Assembly (NCBI GenBank): GCA_017547385.1
Contig: JAFYPU010000024.1
Location: 1 to 64,000 of the forward strand
Length of the DNA: 64,000 nt
Origin: Bacteroidaceae bacterium
GTDB taxonomy: Bacteria > Bacteroidota > Bacteroidia > Bacteroidales > Bacteroidaceae
Direction: 5' to 3'
In this document: in pieces, positions 33,319 through 42,198 of the stretch
Numbering within the stretch: position 1 is the first letter of the stretch
Layout of the letters: each line of letters opens with the position of its first letter
The notes under the pieces: generated by a model
What the model saw: the letters and a program-made list of their open reading frames with translations, nothing else
What the model was told of the DNA's origin: nothing
The model's database searches: none
Program-made: the position numbers and the translations under genes

Positions 33319-33380
33319 TGCAAGGCGTTTAGAAAATTCTACAAGCACTGCAGAAAATTCTGCAAGCACTGCAGATTTTC
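33319..33380. repeat. Palindromic intergenic repeat, copy 5 (two direct modules)
   Basis: A GCAAGGCGTTTAG end is followed by two direct modules at 33331 and 33352 (AGAAAATTCT then A/G CAAGCACTGC), exactly 21 bases apart and differing at one base, then AGATTTTCC. Only the left GGCGTTTAG boundary is present. It lies in the 686-base gap between the divergent rpoD and malQ genes. I found no supported gene in the rest of that gap. Confidence 0.82.
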
Positions 33381-33704
33381 CTTTGACGCATGGGCACAAA
33401 AAAGGCTGCACCGATGATGTGATGAAACTCCGAGGAAAAAGGATTTGAGCGCTACTTCAATCTCTGTAATCCGACCCTACGCAAGCGCATATCGGCACGC
33501 CATTAACTGAAGCGGCATTCTCGGTTTTCAGATAATTATTGATGAGTATCCCAATCTAACCGGTACAGCCGTTATGTGCTGGCAAATATACAGACTTCCC
33601 ATTTACTCCCAAAAGAAACCCTGTTTTTTTTGCCTCAAAGGCCTAAAAAAAAATTCAAGCCCCACTTTTCATCGCCACAAAAGCAGTTTACGAGTTTTTT
33701 TGCC

Positions 33705-33712
33705 TACTTTTG
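33705..33712 (+). promoter_or_regulatory. Probable -7 box of malQ
   Basis: TACTTTTG matches TAnnTTTG, 50 bases before the malQ ATG at 33763, and supports that start over the long upstream in-frame stretch. Confidence 0.5.
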
Positions 33713-33762
33713 TTGCTCATGCTCACCATGCCGGATGTTCCGGCGCAAGTTTTTGCAAAAAC

Positions 33763-36444
33763 ATGCCGCAAGTAAAATTCTGTATCAACTATACCACTGC
33801 ATGGGGCGAACGCCTCTATGTTGACTATAAGGCCGATGGAACGGCCGCCACCCTGCCCCTTGAAACCGAAGACGGAACATTGTGGACCGCCACGGCTGAC
33901 ATACCGGCCGGCACCGAAACGTTGCGTTACGCCTATCGGGTGAGCCGCGACGGCAATGCTTATGCCCGTGCCGAACAAGCCGGCTGCCGCACCGTCAGCC
34001 TGAGCCTGCGCCCCCGTCTGCTCTTGTCGGACGCTTGGATGGATAGGCCGCTGCCGCACGTGCTGCAACGCACCGCATTCACCCATTGCGTGTTCCGCCC
34101 CGACACCCTGCAAACATTGGATGTGCCCTATGTGCTCTGTCTGCACGCTGCACCACCGCCTGCCGGATGGCGCTGGGGCGTCTTGGGAAGCAGCGGCACG
34201 CTGGGACGATGGATGCCGGAAAACGTGAAAATGATGCAACGCAGCGGTGTGTATGAGTGGGAAACGTCTCTGCTGGCCTCGGATTTTGCCGCAGGCGCAG
34301 AATATAAATATGTATTGGTCAACGAAAGCGATCCGCGCCGCATCGTTTGGGAAGAAGGTGCCAACCGGCAGCTCCGCCCCCACCCCATGCAAAAAGAGCC
34401 GGCCGCTCGCCGCACCGACGACACACCCCGCATCCCCATGAAAGCCTGGCGCGGTGCCGGTGTGGTTATTCCCGTATTTTCGCTCCGCAGCAAAGAGAGC
34501 TGGGGCATCGGCGACTTCGGCGACCTGTGCCGTTTGGTGGATTGGGCAGCGGCTGTCAACATGCAGGCAGTGCAACTGCTTCCCATCAACGACACCACAG
34601 CCACACACACATGGCACGACTCCTACCCCTACAACGGAATCTCGGTCTTTGCCTTGCATCCCATCTATGTCAACGCCAACGAGTGGACTTCATCAGCCGC
34701 ATTCAAAAAACACAGAGAAGCCGCACGAGCACTCAACCAAGCTGCCGAAGTTGACTATGAAGCAGTGGAGCATCTGAAAACCCAATTCCTGCGCGACCTC
34801 TTCCTGGAAAAAGGAGCCGGCATCATGCGCACAAAGGGTTACAAAGAATTCTTGACAAACAACACACACTGGCTGCCGGCCTATGCCGCATTCTGCCATC
34901 TGCGCGACACTTACAACACAGCCAACTTCCGCGATTGGAAACGCTGCGCCCGATACGACGAAGCCGACATCGAAGCCTACTTCCTCGAAAACCCCACGGC
35001 CGAACGCGACCGCACCTTCCACTGCTTTGTGCAATACGTTCTGCACCGTCAGATGAGCCGGGCACACGAGCAGGCTCGCACAAAGGGAATTGTGCTCAAA
35101 GGCGACATTCCCATAGGCATCTGCCGCGACAGCGTGCCCGCCTGGGCCGACACGCATTTGTTCCACTTCGACGGTCAGGCCGGTGCTCCACCCGATGCCT
35201 TTGCGGCAAACGGACAAAACTGGGGCTTCCCCACCTACGATTGGCAGGAGATGGAAAAAGACGGATACGCTTGGTGGCGTGCGCGTCTGCAATCCATGGG
35301 AACCTACTTCGATGCTTATCGTGTGGACCACGTGCTCGGATTTTTCCGCATTTGGGAAGTGCCTTTCTGCCATATACATGGAATTTTGGGCCGCTTCCGT
35401 CCGGCACTTCCGCTCACACAGGAAGAAATCGGGCATTGGGGTTTCGACATCGAAGCCGCCCGTTTGGCACGTCCGCTGCTCACCGAAAAACGCCTGGAGG
35501 AGCTTTCCGAAGAAGTGGGAGGTGCCGGTCTGAAACGTTTCTTCCGTCCGTTGGAAACCGAGACCGAAGCTCCGTTTGCGCTGCCCGAAGGCGGAAAATG
35601 GTATACGCTGATTTCTGAATCCGACACCCAACGCAAAATCATGAGCCTCGTTCCCGAAGGCACATTGCGCGACATTCTGATGAACGTATGCACCGAGGTG
35701 CTTTTCCTCACAGACAGTGAAGACGAGCAGAAATACCATCCGCGCATCACGGCACAGCACACCCGGATTTTTGCCCTGCTTTCTGAAAAACAGAAACAGT
35801 GTTTTAACCGTCTTTACGACGACTTTTTCTATTCCCGACACAACCGCTTCTGGGCGAAAGAGGCGCGCAAGAAATTCCACATCATTGTTGGCCATCCCGA
35901 CAATGCTGCCGGCACTCTCCTGCCCTGCGCCGAAGACCTCGGCATGGTGCCGGCCGGTGTGAAAGAGGTGCTTGAAGATTTCGGCATGCTTTCGCTGGAA
36001 ATTCAACGTATGCCCAAACGTTACGGCGTGCGTTTCGACAATTTGCAAGACAACCCTTATCTTTCCGTTGCCACCATCGCAACACACGACATGCCGCCTT
36101 TGCGACTTTGGTGGCGCGAGAGCCGCGAACAGACAGAGGCTTTCTGGCACCATGCATTGCGACACCGCAGCGATGCACCGCAAGAAGCTACGCCCGAAGC
36201 CTGCGAACAAGTGGTGGCGGAGCACTTGGAAAGCCCGTCAATGCTTTGCCTGCTCGCCTTGCAGGACCTTCTGGGAATGGACGGTGCTTTGCGACGCGAC
36301 GACCCTGCGGCCGAACAAATCAACGTGCCCTCCAATCCCAATCAATACTGGAGATACAGAATGCACCTCTGCATCGAGGAACTCACCGCAGCCTCAGCCT
36401 TCAACGAGAAACTGCGTGGCCTCATCGCACGTGCCGGTCGGTAA
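33763..36444 (+). CDS. malQ: 4-alpha-glucanotransferase with N-terminal starch-binding domains
   Basis: An 893-residue GH77 amylomaltase that transfers maltooligosaccharide units. The ATG at 33763 (MPQVKFCINYTTAWGERLYV) is used because a promoter box precedes it and the extra upstream codons are non-homologous. The first about 250 residues look like two CBM20-type starch-binding modules (LGSSGTLGRWMPENV, YEWETSLLA, AEYKYVLVNE). The GH77 barrel starts at GVVIPVFSLRSKESWGIGDFGDL. Catalytic blocks are FDAYRVDHVLGFFRIWEVP (nucleophile Asp), CAEDLGMVPAGV (acid/base Glu) and IATHDMPPLRLWW. No signal peptide is seen, so it acts in the cytoplasm. The long CBM-bearing form is common in Bacteroidetes. 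Confidence 0.95.
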   Translation: MPQVKFCINYTTAWGERLYVDYKADGTAATLPLETEDGTLWTATADIPAGTETLRYAYRVSRDGNAYARAEQAGCRTVSLSLRPRLLLSDAWMDRPLPHVLQRTAFTHCVFRPDTLQTLDVPYVLCLHAAPPPAGWRWGVLGSSGTLGRWMPENVKMMQRSGVYEWETSLLASDFAAGAEYKYVLVNESDPRRIVWEEGANRQLRPHPMQKEPAARRTDDTPRIPMKAWRGAGVVIPVFSLRSKESWGIGDFGDLCRLVDWAAAVNMQAVQLLPINDTTATHTWHDSYPYNGISVFALHPIYVNANEWTSSAAFKKHREAARALNQAAEVDYEAVEHLKTQFLRDLFLEKGAGIMRTKGYKEFLTNNTHWLPAYAAFCHLRDTYNTANFRDWKRCARYDEADIEAYFLENPTAERDRTFHCFVQYVLHRQMSRAHEQARTKGIVLKGDIPIGICRDSVPAWADTHLFHFDGQAGAPPDAFAANGQNWGFPTYDWQEMEKDGYAWWRARLQSMGTYFDAYRVDHVLGFFRIWEVPFCHIHGILGRFRPALPLTQEEIGHWGFDIEAARLARPLLTEKRLEELSEEVGGAGLKRFFRPLETETEAPFALPEGGKWYTLISESDTQRKIMSLVPEGTLRDILMNVCTEVLFLTDSEDEQKYHPRITAQHTRIFALLSEKQKQCFNRLYDDFFYSRHNRFWAKEARKKFHIIVGHPDNAAGTLLPCAEDLGMVPAGVKEVLEDFGMLSLEIQRMPKRYGVRFDNLQDNPYLSVATIATHDMPPLRLWWRESREQTEAFWHHALRHRSDAPQEATPEACEQVVAEHLESPSMLCLLALQDLLGMDGALRRDDPAAEQINVPSNPNQYWRYRMHLCIEELTAASAFNEKLRGLIARAGR

Positions 36445-36548
36445 GTTCCGGATGGGGCATTCAAAAGCACAAAGGCTTTTCACAAAATGCCGCACACATA
36501 TAATAATATAACAGCACCCTATTTAGAAAAATAGAAATACATTTCGCC

Positions 36549-38270
36549 ATGAAGAAGATATTGTTTCTAATTTCAATTATGCTATGCACAAGTTTGCACG
36601 CCCAGGTCTGTCCCGACTTCACCGAACTCAGTGATTCGCGCCCGGCAGACGACAGCACACAATGGCACAAGCGAGTAAAGAGAAGTCGAGCTGCATGGGG
36701 CAGCACAGCCGTGCACTATGAGCGGCACCGCATTCCCGAGAATACTACCGGCAAACTGAAACTCCGCGCTTGGCGTGGCGAACGTGTGAACGCACAGGCT
36801 GTTTTTTGGACAGCACAGGCCGCTCCCGGCATCACATTGTCAAAAAGTGAACTGCGCAACGGCAAACATGTGATTGCTGCGGAAAATATCGAACTAAGCT
36901 TCGTGCGTTATGTACTCACCGACAGTCTGAAGAACAACCAGGGTGGCTGCGGTTACAGACTCAACAAGGCCGAATGGGACTCCCTCTTGGTGGCCGACAT
37001 CCTCGATCCGCGCACTTCGCTCGACATTGTTCAATGTTCCACACGCCCGGTGTGGCTCAGCATAAGCATTCCGGCCGATGCCCAACCCGGCACCTACAAA
37101 GGAAGCATTGGGATTGGGAAACACCGTTTGCCTTACGAAATCACCGTCTTGCCGCGCACACTCACCGCTCCGCAAGAACGACCTTTCCACGTCGATTTCT
37201 GGCAAAATCCCTATGCTGCCGCACGTTTCTTCAACGTACCTTTGTGGAGCGACGAGCACTTTGAAGCCATGCGCCCCAACATGAAGAAATTGGCCGAAGC
37301 CGGACAGAAAGTTATCACCACCGCAGTGATGAACCGTCCTTGGAACGGGCAAACCGAAGATGCTTTCCGCAGCATGGTGATGCGCCTTCGCCATCCCGAC
37401 GGAACGTGGACGTATGATTACACAGTGTTTGACCGCTGGGTGGAATACGTCATGAGTTTCGGCATCACCCAACAGATAAATTGCTACACCCTGGTGCCGT
37501 GGAACTTAGAGTTCGACTACGTTGATGTGAGCACCGCCGGTGTTTGCCGCATCAAGGCACAGCCGGGCACACAGGCTTACGAGGATTATTGGCTTCCCTT
37601 CCTAAAAGACTTTGCTCGTCACTTGAAAGAAAAAGGATGGTTCGAACGCACCTGCATTGCCCTTGACGAACGTCCCCGACAGCACATGCGTGCCGCCATC
37701 GAGCTTCTGCAAAAAGCCGACTCGGGCTACCGCATCTCCAGCCAGTGCCACTATTATCCTGAAGTGGAGCCGCAGGTTTATGACCTGTGTCTGCCTTTCG
37801 GCGAAACGCTTCCAGCAGAAGTGCGCGAGCGACGCGCCGCCGAGGGCAAGGTGAGCACCGTTTACACCTGTTGCACGGAGGCACGCCCCAATGTGTTTGT
37901 GTGCTCAGCCACCAGCGAAGCCGTGTGGTTGCCTTTGCACGCCATGGCTTCCGGGCTCGACGGATACTTGCGCTGGGCCTATAACAGCTGGACCAAATCG
38001 CCGTTGCAAGATGCCCGCTTCCGCACCTGGGTGGGCGGCGACTGCTACATCGTTTATCCCGGTGCCTCAAGCATTCGCATGGAACGCTTCATCGAAGGTT
38101 TGCAAGCCGCCGAGAAGGTGCGCCTTTTGCGTGAAGAATATCGTGCCACCGGCAATGAAAGCACCCTTAAGCCTTTGGAGGAAGCCTTGAGCCGTTTCCG
38201 CGCACGCCTTTTGCAAGAGGGCGATGCCGAACAGGATGTCAACGCCCTGCTCCCCCTGCTCAACCCATAA
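36549..38270 (+). CDS. Exported DUF4091 protein, GH123-like
   Basis: A 573-residue exported protein with signal peptide at about 1-19 (MKKILFLISIMLCTSLHAQ). An N-terminal beta-sandwich (about 25-220, GTYKGSIGIGKHRLPYEITVL) precedes a TIM-barrel that I match to DUF4091. That barrel is related to glycoside hydrolase family 123, whose members cleave beta-N-acetylgalactosamine. An adjacent Asp-Glu pair occurs in the expected strand, ERTCIALDERPRQHM, the place of the GH123 catalytic pair. Other family-like parts are ASGLDGYLRWAYNSW and GDCYIVYPG. Substrate is an inference only. It follows malQ by 104 bases and precedes the DUF1573 gene by 45, so the latter two may be co-transcribed. Confidence 0.88.
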   Translation: MKKILFLISIMLCTSLHAQVCPDFTELSDSRPADDSTQWHKRVKRSRAAWGSTAVHYERHRIPENTTGKLKLRAWRGERVNAQAVFWTAQAAPGITLSKSELRNGKHVIAAENIELSFVRYVLTDSLKNNQGGCGYRLNKAEWDSLLVADILDPRTSLDIVQCSTRPVWLSISIPADAQPGTYKGSIGIGKHRLPYEITVLPRTLTAPQERPFHVDFWQNPYAAARFFNVPLWSDEHFEAMRPNMKKLAEAGQKVITTAVMNRPWNGQTEDAFRSMVMRLRHPDGTWTYDYTVFDRWVEYVMSFGITQQINCYTLVPWNLEFDYVDVSTAGVCRIKAQPGTQAYEDYWLPFLKDFARHLKEKGWFERTCIALDERPRQHMRAAIELLQKADSGYRISSQCHYYPEVEPQVYDLCLPFGETLPAEVRERRAAEGKVSTVYTCCTEARPNVFVCSATSEAVWLPLHAMASGLDGYLRWAYNSWTKSPLQDARFRTWVGGDCYIVYPGASSIRMERFIEGLQAAEKVRLLREEYRATGNESTLKPLEEALSRFRARLLQEGDAEQDVNALLPLLNP

Positions 38271-38315
38271 ACACACACTCTCAACCAACCTCACTCCACT
38301 CCAAAACCCACACAA

Positions 38316-39377
38316 ATGAAACTACGCACTTCTCTGCTCACTGCCGCTTTATGTCTGTCGTCAGCCGCCATCGCCCAACCGCAGGCCTATTTTGACATGA
38401 CCACGCACGACATGGGCACCCTCACATGGAAAATCCCCGCCCTTGCCACTTTTCATATCACCAACCGAGGCAGCGAAAATCTGCTGATACGCGAGGTGCA
38501 CCCCGACTGCGGTTGCACAGCCGTGGCATGGACCCACGACCCCATACGTCCCGGTGAGAAAGGCACCATCAGTGCCACATACGATGCCGCCATGCTCGGC
38601 CACTTTTCCAAACACATCGCCGTCTATACCAACGCCTCCGAGCGTCCCGTTTTTCTGCAACTCAACGGAGCCGTGGTGCTTGAACGAAAAGAATACTCGG
38701 GCGACTTCCCCGTACGCATCGGAGAGATATATCTTGACACCGACGTCATCGAGTTCGACGACGTTACGCGCGGCGAAGCACCTGTGCGCACCATTTCCGT
38801 GTTCAATGGTGGAAAATCCTCCTACACGCCTCAGCTCATGCACCTGCCCAAGTATATCACCGCCACCTCCGACCCCGAGACCATTCGTCCCGGTCGTGTG
38901 GGCACCATCAGCCTGACGCTGAACAGCCAAATGCTGCGCGAAATGGGTCTGACGCAGGCAGACATCTATCTGAGCCGTTTCCCGGGCGATAGGGTGCAGA
39001 AGGACAACGAAATCAACATCTCCGCAACACTCCTGCCCGAGCCCGACGCTTCTCAACCCTTGGAATATGCCCCCATTGCCCACCTCAGCAGCGACACCAT
39101 CCACTTGGGAAAAATGGGTAACCGCAAGAAACTCAGCGGAACGCTCACACTCACCAACACCGGCCGTTCGCCGCTCGTCATTCGCACCCTGCAGGTGTAC
39201 AACCCCGGCATCAGTGTCAGCATCGGCAGCAGACGCATTGCTCCGGGCGAGAGCGAAAAACTCAAAATCACCATCAACGCCAACAGCAACTATTTCAAAG
39301 GTCGCCGACGCATTCTGCTTATCACCAACGACCCTCGCCATCCCAAGCAAATCATCGACGTGAAGGTGGAAAAGTAA
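38316..39377 (+). CDS. DUF1573 domain exported protein
   Basis: A 353-residue exported protein with signal peptide at about 1-21 (MKLRTSLLTAALCLSSAAIAQ). The DUF1573 module, an immunoglobulin-like fold, begins at about 24 with HDMGTLTWKIPALATFHITNRGSENLLIREVHPDCGCTAV, including the typical CGC pair. Two further similar beta domains follow (about 120-230 and 240-353), the last ending RRRILLITNDPRHPKQIIDVKVEK. DUF1573 proteins are common exported proteins of unknown role in this phylum. It is downstream of the GH123-like gene on the same strand. Confidence 0.88.
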   Translation: MKLRTSLLTAALCLSSAAIAQPQAYFDMTTHDMGTLTWKIPALATFHITNRGSENLLIREVHPDCGCTAVAWTHDPIRPGEKGTISATYDAAMLGHFSKHIAVYTNASERPVFLQLNGAVVLERKEYSGDFPVRIGEIYLDTDVIEFDDVTRGEAPVRTISVFNGGKSSYTPQLMHLPKYITATSDPETIRPGRVGTISLTLNSQMLREMGLTQADIYLSRFPGDRVQKDNEINISATLLPEPDASQPLEYAPIAHLSSDTIHLGKMGNRKKLSGTLTLTNTGRSPLVIRTLQVYNPGISVSIGSRRIAPGESEKLKITINANSNYFKGRRRILLITNDPRHPKQIIDVKVEK

Positions 39378-39492
39378 ACACAAAGCCCTGCTCGCCCTCC
39401 TTCCTACCCCCTATGGCATTTCCGAGGACTGCATCTTCGCCACAGAATTGTGCCACCGAAGAGCGTGGACTTCAAAAAAGTAATCGCGAAAA

Positions 39493-39523
39493 TTTGCCGA
39501 TACAAATAAAAAGCCTACCTTTG
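39493..39523 (+). promoter_or_regulatory. Promoter of tRNA-Pro
   Basis: TTTG (39493-39496), 19 bases, then TACCTTTG (39516-39523) match the phylum consensus exactly, 12 bases before the tRNA. Confidence 0.85.
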
Positions 39524-39535
39524 CAGCGAAAAAAT

Positions 39536-39608
39536 CGGAAAGTAGCGCAGTTGGTAGCGCACTACGTTCGGGACGTAGGGGTCGGGCGTTCGAGTCGCCT
39601 CTTTCCGA
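39536..39608 (+). tRNA. tRNA-Pro (anticodon CGG)
   Basis: A 73-nt cloverleaf with perfect acceptor stem CGGAAAG/CTTTCCG, anticodon stem CTACG/CGTAG around TTCGGGA giving anticodon CGG, and T arm GGGCG/CGCCT around TTCGAGT. A73 is present and CCA is not encoded. Promoter and terminator both lie within 50 bases. Confidence 0.96.
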
Positions 39609-39611
39609 CTT

Positions 39612-39657
39612 AACCGAAGCAACAAGCTCTTTGTGAGCATGTTGCTTCGGTTTTTAT
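39612..39657 (+). terminator. Terminator of tRNA-Pro
   Basis: AACCGAAGCAACA and TGTTGCTTCGGTT form a perfect 13-bp stem with a further GCTC/GAGC pair inside, followed by TTTATTT. Confidence 0.85.
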
Positions 39658-39790
39658 TTATCTGCGTCGCACCCGGCAACATCAGCTCCTCACATCAAAA
39701 CGTCAGCACTCTATGCTTATTTTCAGCCGCTTCACGGCCTTGCAGCTTACGTTTTGTCCGAAAAACGAACATAGCATGCACAAAAATCTA

Positions 39791-39841
39791 CAAGGCGTTT
39801 AGAAATTTCTGCAGTGCTTGCAGAAATTTCTAAACGCCTTG
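39791..39841. repeat. Palindromic intergenic repeat, copy 6
   Basis: Arms 39791-39813 and 39819-39841 are perfect 23-base inverted copies around GTGCT, the same loop as copy 1. The arms run CAAGGCGTTTAG, AAATTTCT, GCA. It lies in the gap between tRNA-Pro and the DUF4301 gene. Confidence 0.87.
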
Positions 39842-39942
39842 CGCAAAATCACGGAAAGCACGCGCAGGAGTGAAGCATCGTTTTTTTGTTTTCGGCATCC
39901 TTTTTTCATTCACTGCAAAGCCTTGCATACAATTATTATTCC

Positions 39943-39950
39943 TACCTTTG
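39943..39950 (+). promoter_or_regulatory. Probable -7 box of the DUF4301 operon
   Basis: TACCTTTG matches TAnnTTTG, 94 bases before the ATG at 40045. A CTTG 17 bases upstream may be a weak -33 box. Confidence 0.45.
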
Positions 39951-40044
39951 CGGATGTGGTGTGCCGGTGCTTTTGCCGATTGGCCGGTTATCGACACCGC
40001 CTCACCGTTTTGCAACACCCGAACCTAACCTAAAAACACATATC

Positions 40045-41568
40045 ATGATGACAGAAAAAGACAAACAGCAACTGGCCGCCAAAGGCATCAGCGAAGAACG
40101 TCTGGCTGCGCAGCTGGCATGTTTCGCAAAGGGCTTTCCTTATCTGAAACTCAGTGCTGCCGCTTCCACAGAGAAAGGCATTTTGGCCCCATCTGAAACC
40201 GAACAACAGGAATACATGGCCGCCTGGGACGCTTACACCGGTTCGGGTCTTCACAAAGTAGTGAAATTTGTCCCGGCTTCGGGCGCGGCAAGCCGAATGT
40301 TCAAGGACATGTTTGCCTTTGCCGATGCCGATTATGATGTTCCCACAACCGATTTCGAAAAGAAGTACTTCGACCGTCTGGAAGATGCTGCCTTCTATGC
40401 CGACCTTGATGCCGCTTGTCAAAAACTGCACGGCAAAAACATCAAAGCATTGTTGGACGAAGGCAACTACAAAGCCGTGGTCAAAGCCATGCTTGGCAGC
40501 GAGGGACTGAACTATGGTAAATTGCCCAAAGGACTGCTGAAATTTCACCGCTATGCCGAAGGTTCACGCACACCGTTGGAAGAACATCTTGTGGAGGGAG
40601 CACTCTATGCCAAAGATGGCGAGGGACGCGTGGCCGTTCACTTCACTGTTTCTCCGGAACACCGCCCATTGTTCGAAGCCTTAGTGGCAGAAAAAGCCGC
40701 CGACTACGCACAAGTCCACCAAGCCTCTTTCGACATCAGCTTCTCAGAACAGAAATCGAGCACCGACACCGTGGCAGCCAATGCCGACAACTCACCTTTC
40801 CGCAATGCTGACGGAAGCCTGCTGTTCCGTCCCGGAGGCCACGGCGCGCTCATCGAAAACCTCAACGACATAGACGCAGATGTTGTCTTCATCAAGAACA
40901 TCGACAACGTGGTGCCCGACCGTCTGAAAGACGACACCGTGCGCTATAAGAAACTGCTGGCCGGTATCCTCGTTACGCTGCAGAAACAAACCTACAGCTA
41001 TCTGGAAAAACTCGACAGCGGACGCTACACCATGGACGACCTCATGGAAATGCTGCAGTTCGTGCAGAAAAAACTCTATTGCAAAAACCCCGAGACAAAG
41101 ACCCTGGAGGACACCGAACTGGCCATCTATCTGCGCCAAAAGCTGCACCGACCGATGCGCGTCTGCGGCATGGTACGCAACGTGGGCGAACCCGGAGGCG
41201 GTCCCTTCCTTGCCTACAATCCCGACGGCACCATTTCATTGCAAATCCTTGAGAGTTCACAAATCGACATGGGCGACGAAAATGCTCGCAGCATGTTTGA
41301 AAACGGTACGCACTTCAACCCCGTTGATTTGGTGTGCGCCGTGAAAGATTATCAAGGCAAGGCTTTCCACCTGCCCGACTTTGTGGACCCCGCCACCGGC
41401 TTCATCTCACACAAGAGCAAGGACGGAAAAGAACTGAAAGCCCTCGAACTTCCCGGTCTTTGGAACGGTGCAATGAGCAACTGGAACACCGTGTTTGTGG
41501 AAGTGCCGCTCAGTACTTTCAATCCGGTGAAAACCGTCAACGACCTCTATCGCGAACAGCATCAATAA
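40045..41568 (+). CDS. DUF4301 family protein
   Basis: A 507-residue cytoplasmic protein. The ATG at 40045 (MMTEKDKQQLAAKGISEERLAAQLACF) matches the family start; codons before it include the promoter. The family is recognised by GFPYLKLSAAAS, KFVPASGAASRMFKDMFAF, GNYKAVVKAMLG, RFRPGGHGALIENLND-like FRPGGHGALIENLNDIDAD and MRVCGMVRNVGEPGGGPF. The function is unknown; the fold may be nucleotidyl- or sugar-related, but I do not assert this. It is followed after 27 bases by the chromate transporter pair and then ndh, likely one transcript. Confidence 0.88.
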   Translation: MMTEKDKQQLAAKGISEERLAAQLACFAKGFPYLKLSAAASTEKGILAPSETEQQEYMAAWDAYTGSGLHKVVKFVPASGAASRMFKDMFAFADADYDVPTTDFEKKYFDRLEDAAFYADLDAACQKLHGKNIKALLDEGNYKAVVKAMLGSEGLNYGKLPKGLLKFHRYAEGSRTPLEEHLVEGALYAKDGEGRVAVHFTVSPEHRPLFEALVAEKAADYAQVHQASFDISFSEQKSSTDTVAANADNSPFRNADGSLLFRPGGHGALIENLNDIDADVVFIKNIDNVVPDRLKDDTVRYKKLLAGILVTLQKQTYSYLEKLDSGRYTMDDLMEMLQFVQKKLYCKNPETKTLEDTELAIYLRQKLHRPMRVCGMVRNVGEPGGGPFLAYNPDGTISLQILESSQIDMGDENARSMFENGTHFNPVDLVCAVKDYQGKAFHLPDFVDPATGFISHKSKDGKELKALELPGLWNGAMSNWNTVFVEVPLSTFNPVKTVNDLYREQHQ

Positions 41569-41595
41569 GCCCATCGGAAAATCCACATCCCGACG

Positions 41596-42144
41596 ATGAA
41601 CACACACACGCACCTCTTTCTCACCTTCTTCAAGACCGGATGGCTTGCCATTGGCAGCGACTACGCCATGCTGCCGGCCATCGAAGCCGCCATCAAGAAG
41701 AACGGATGGCTCACCGAGTCCGAAACTGCCGGGTGTGTGGCCACAGCCCAAGCCCTGCCGGGCATCTTCAGTCTGAACCTGGCAGCCGGCATCGGGCGTA
41801 AGGTGGGCGGACTGGGCGGAAGCATTGCCGCCGTGGCCGGAACCACACTGCCGGCTTTCGTTTCGCTCTTAATCATCGCCACATTCTTTATGGATTTTCG
41901 TGAATATCCCGGGGTGGAACGCTTCTTGCGAGGCGTCCGCCCCGGCCTCGTTGCTTTGTTGGCTTTGGCTTGCTGGCGAATGGGGCGCAGTGCCGGTGTC
42001 AATCTGAGCAACCTTTGGCTGCCCGTCATGGCCCTTGTGGCCGTTGCCCTTGTGGGACTCTCGCCCACGCTTGTTGTGTTGGCTGCCACCTTTGCCGGAT
42101 TTCTGTATGCCCGCTTCATACATTCGGACGAGAACAACAAATAG
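41596..42144 (+). CDS. Chromate transporter family half-protein (first)
   Basis: A 182-residue membrane protein of the CHR superfamily short form, which works as a pair of half-size proteins. Conserved parts are FFKTGWLAIGSDYAMLPAIEAAI, LTESE, ATAQALPGIFSLNLAAGIGRKVGG and a series of about five to six membrane helices after residue 60. Proven short-chain pairs export chromate; in anaerobes the true anion may be another. Its partner begins 54 bases on. The two are not a broken single gene, as each has a proper start and the short form is normally split. Confidence 0.9.
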   Translation: MNTHTHLFLTFFKTGWLAIGSDYAMLPAIEAAIKKNGWLTESETAGCVATAQALPGIFSLNLAAGIGRKVGGLGGSIAAVAGTTLPAFVSLLIIATFFMDFREYPGVERFLRGVRPGLVALLALACWRMGRSAGVNLSNLWLPVMALVAVALVGLSPTLVVLAATFAGFLYARFIHSDENNK

Positions 42145-42198
42145 TCAAAACGCCGAAAGCACCTCTGCTCCACACCATCCCTATCCACACACTCACCG

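Noticed and set aside
33385..33560. Protein-like short stretch (for example GFERYFNLCNPTLRKRISARH) between the repeat and malQ
   Set aside because: It is closed by stops on both sides within about 25 codons and has no start codon. Too short to separate from chance.
34693..36225. Long minus-strand frame of 510 codons opposite malQ
   Set aside because: It is an antisense shadow. The plus strand carries all catalytic blocks of a GH77 enzyme.
9672..39841. Possible CRISPR array because of short repeats with regular period
   Set aside because: There are no unique spacers between units; the 21-bp and 84-bp units abut directly, and no cas gene is present.
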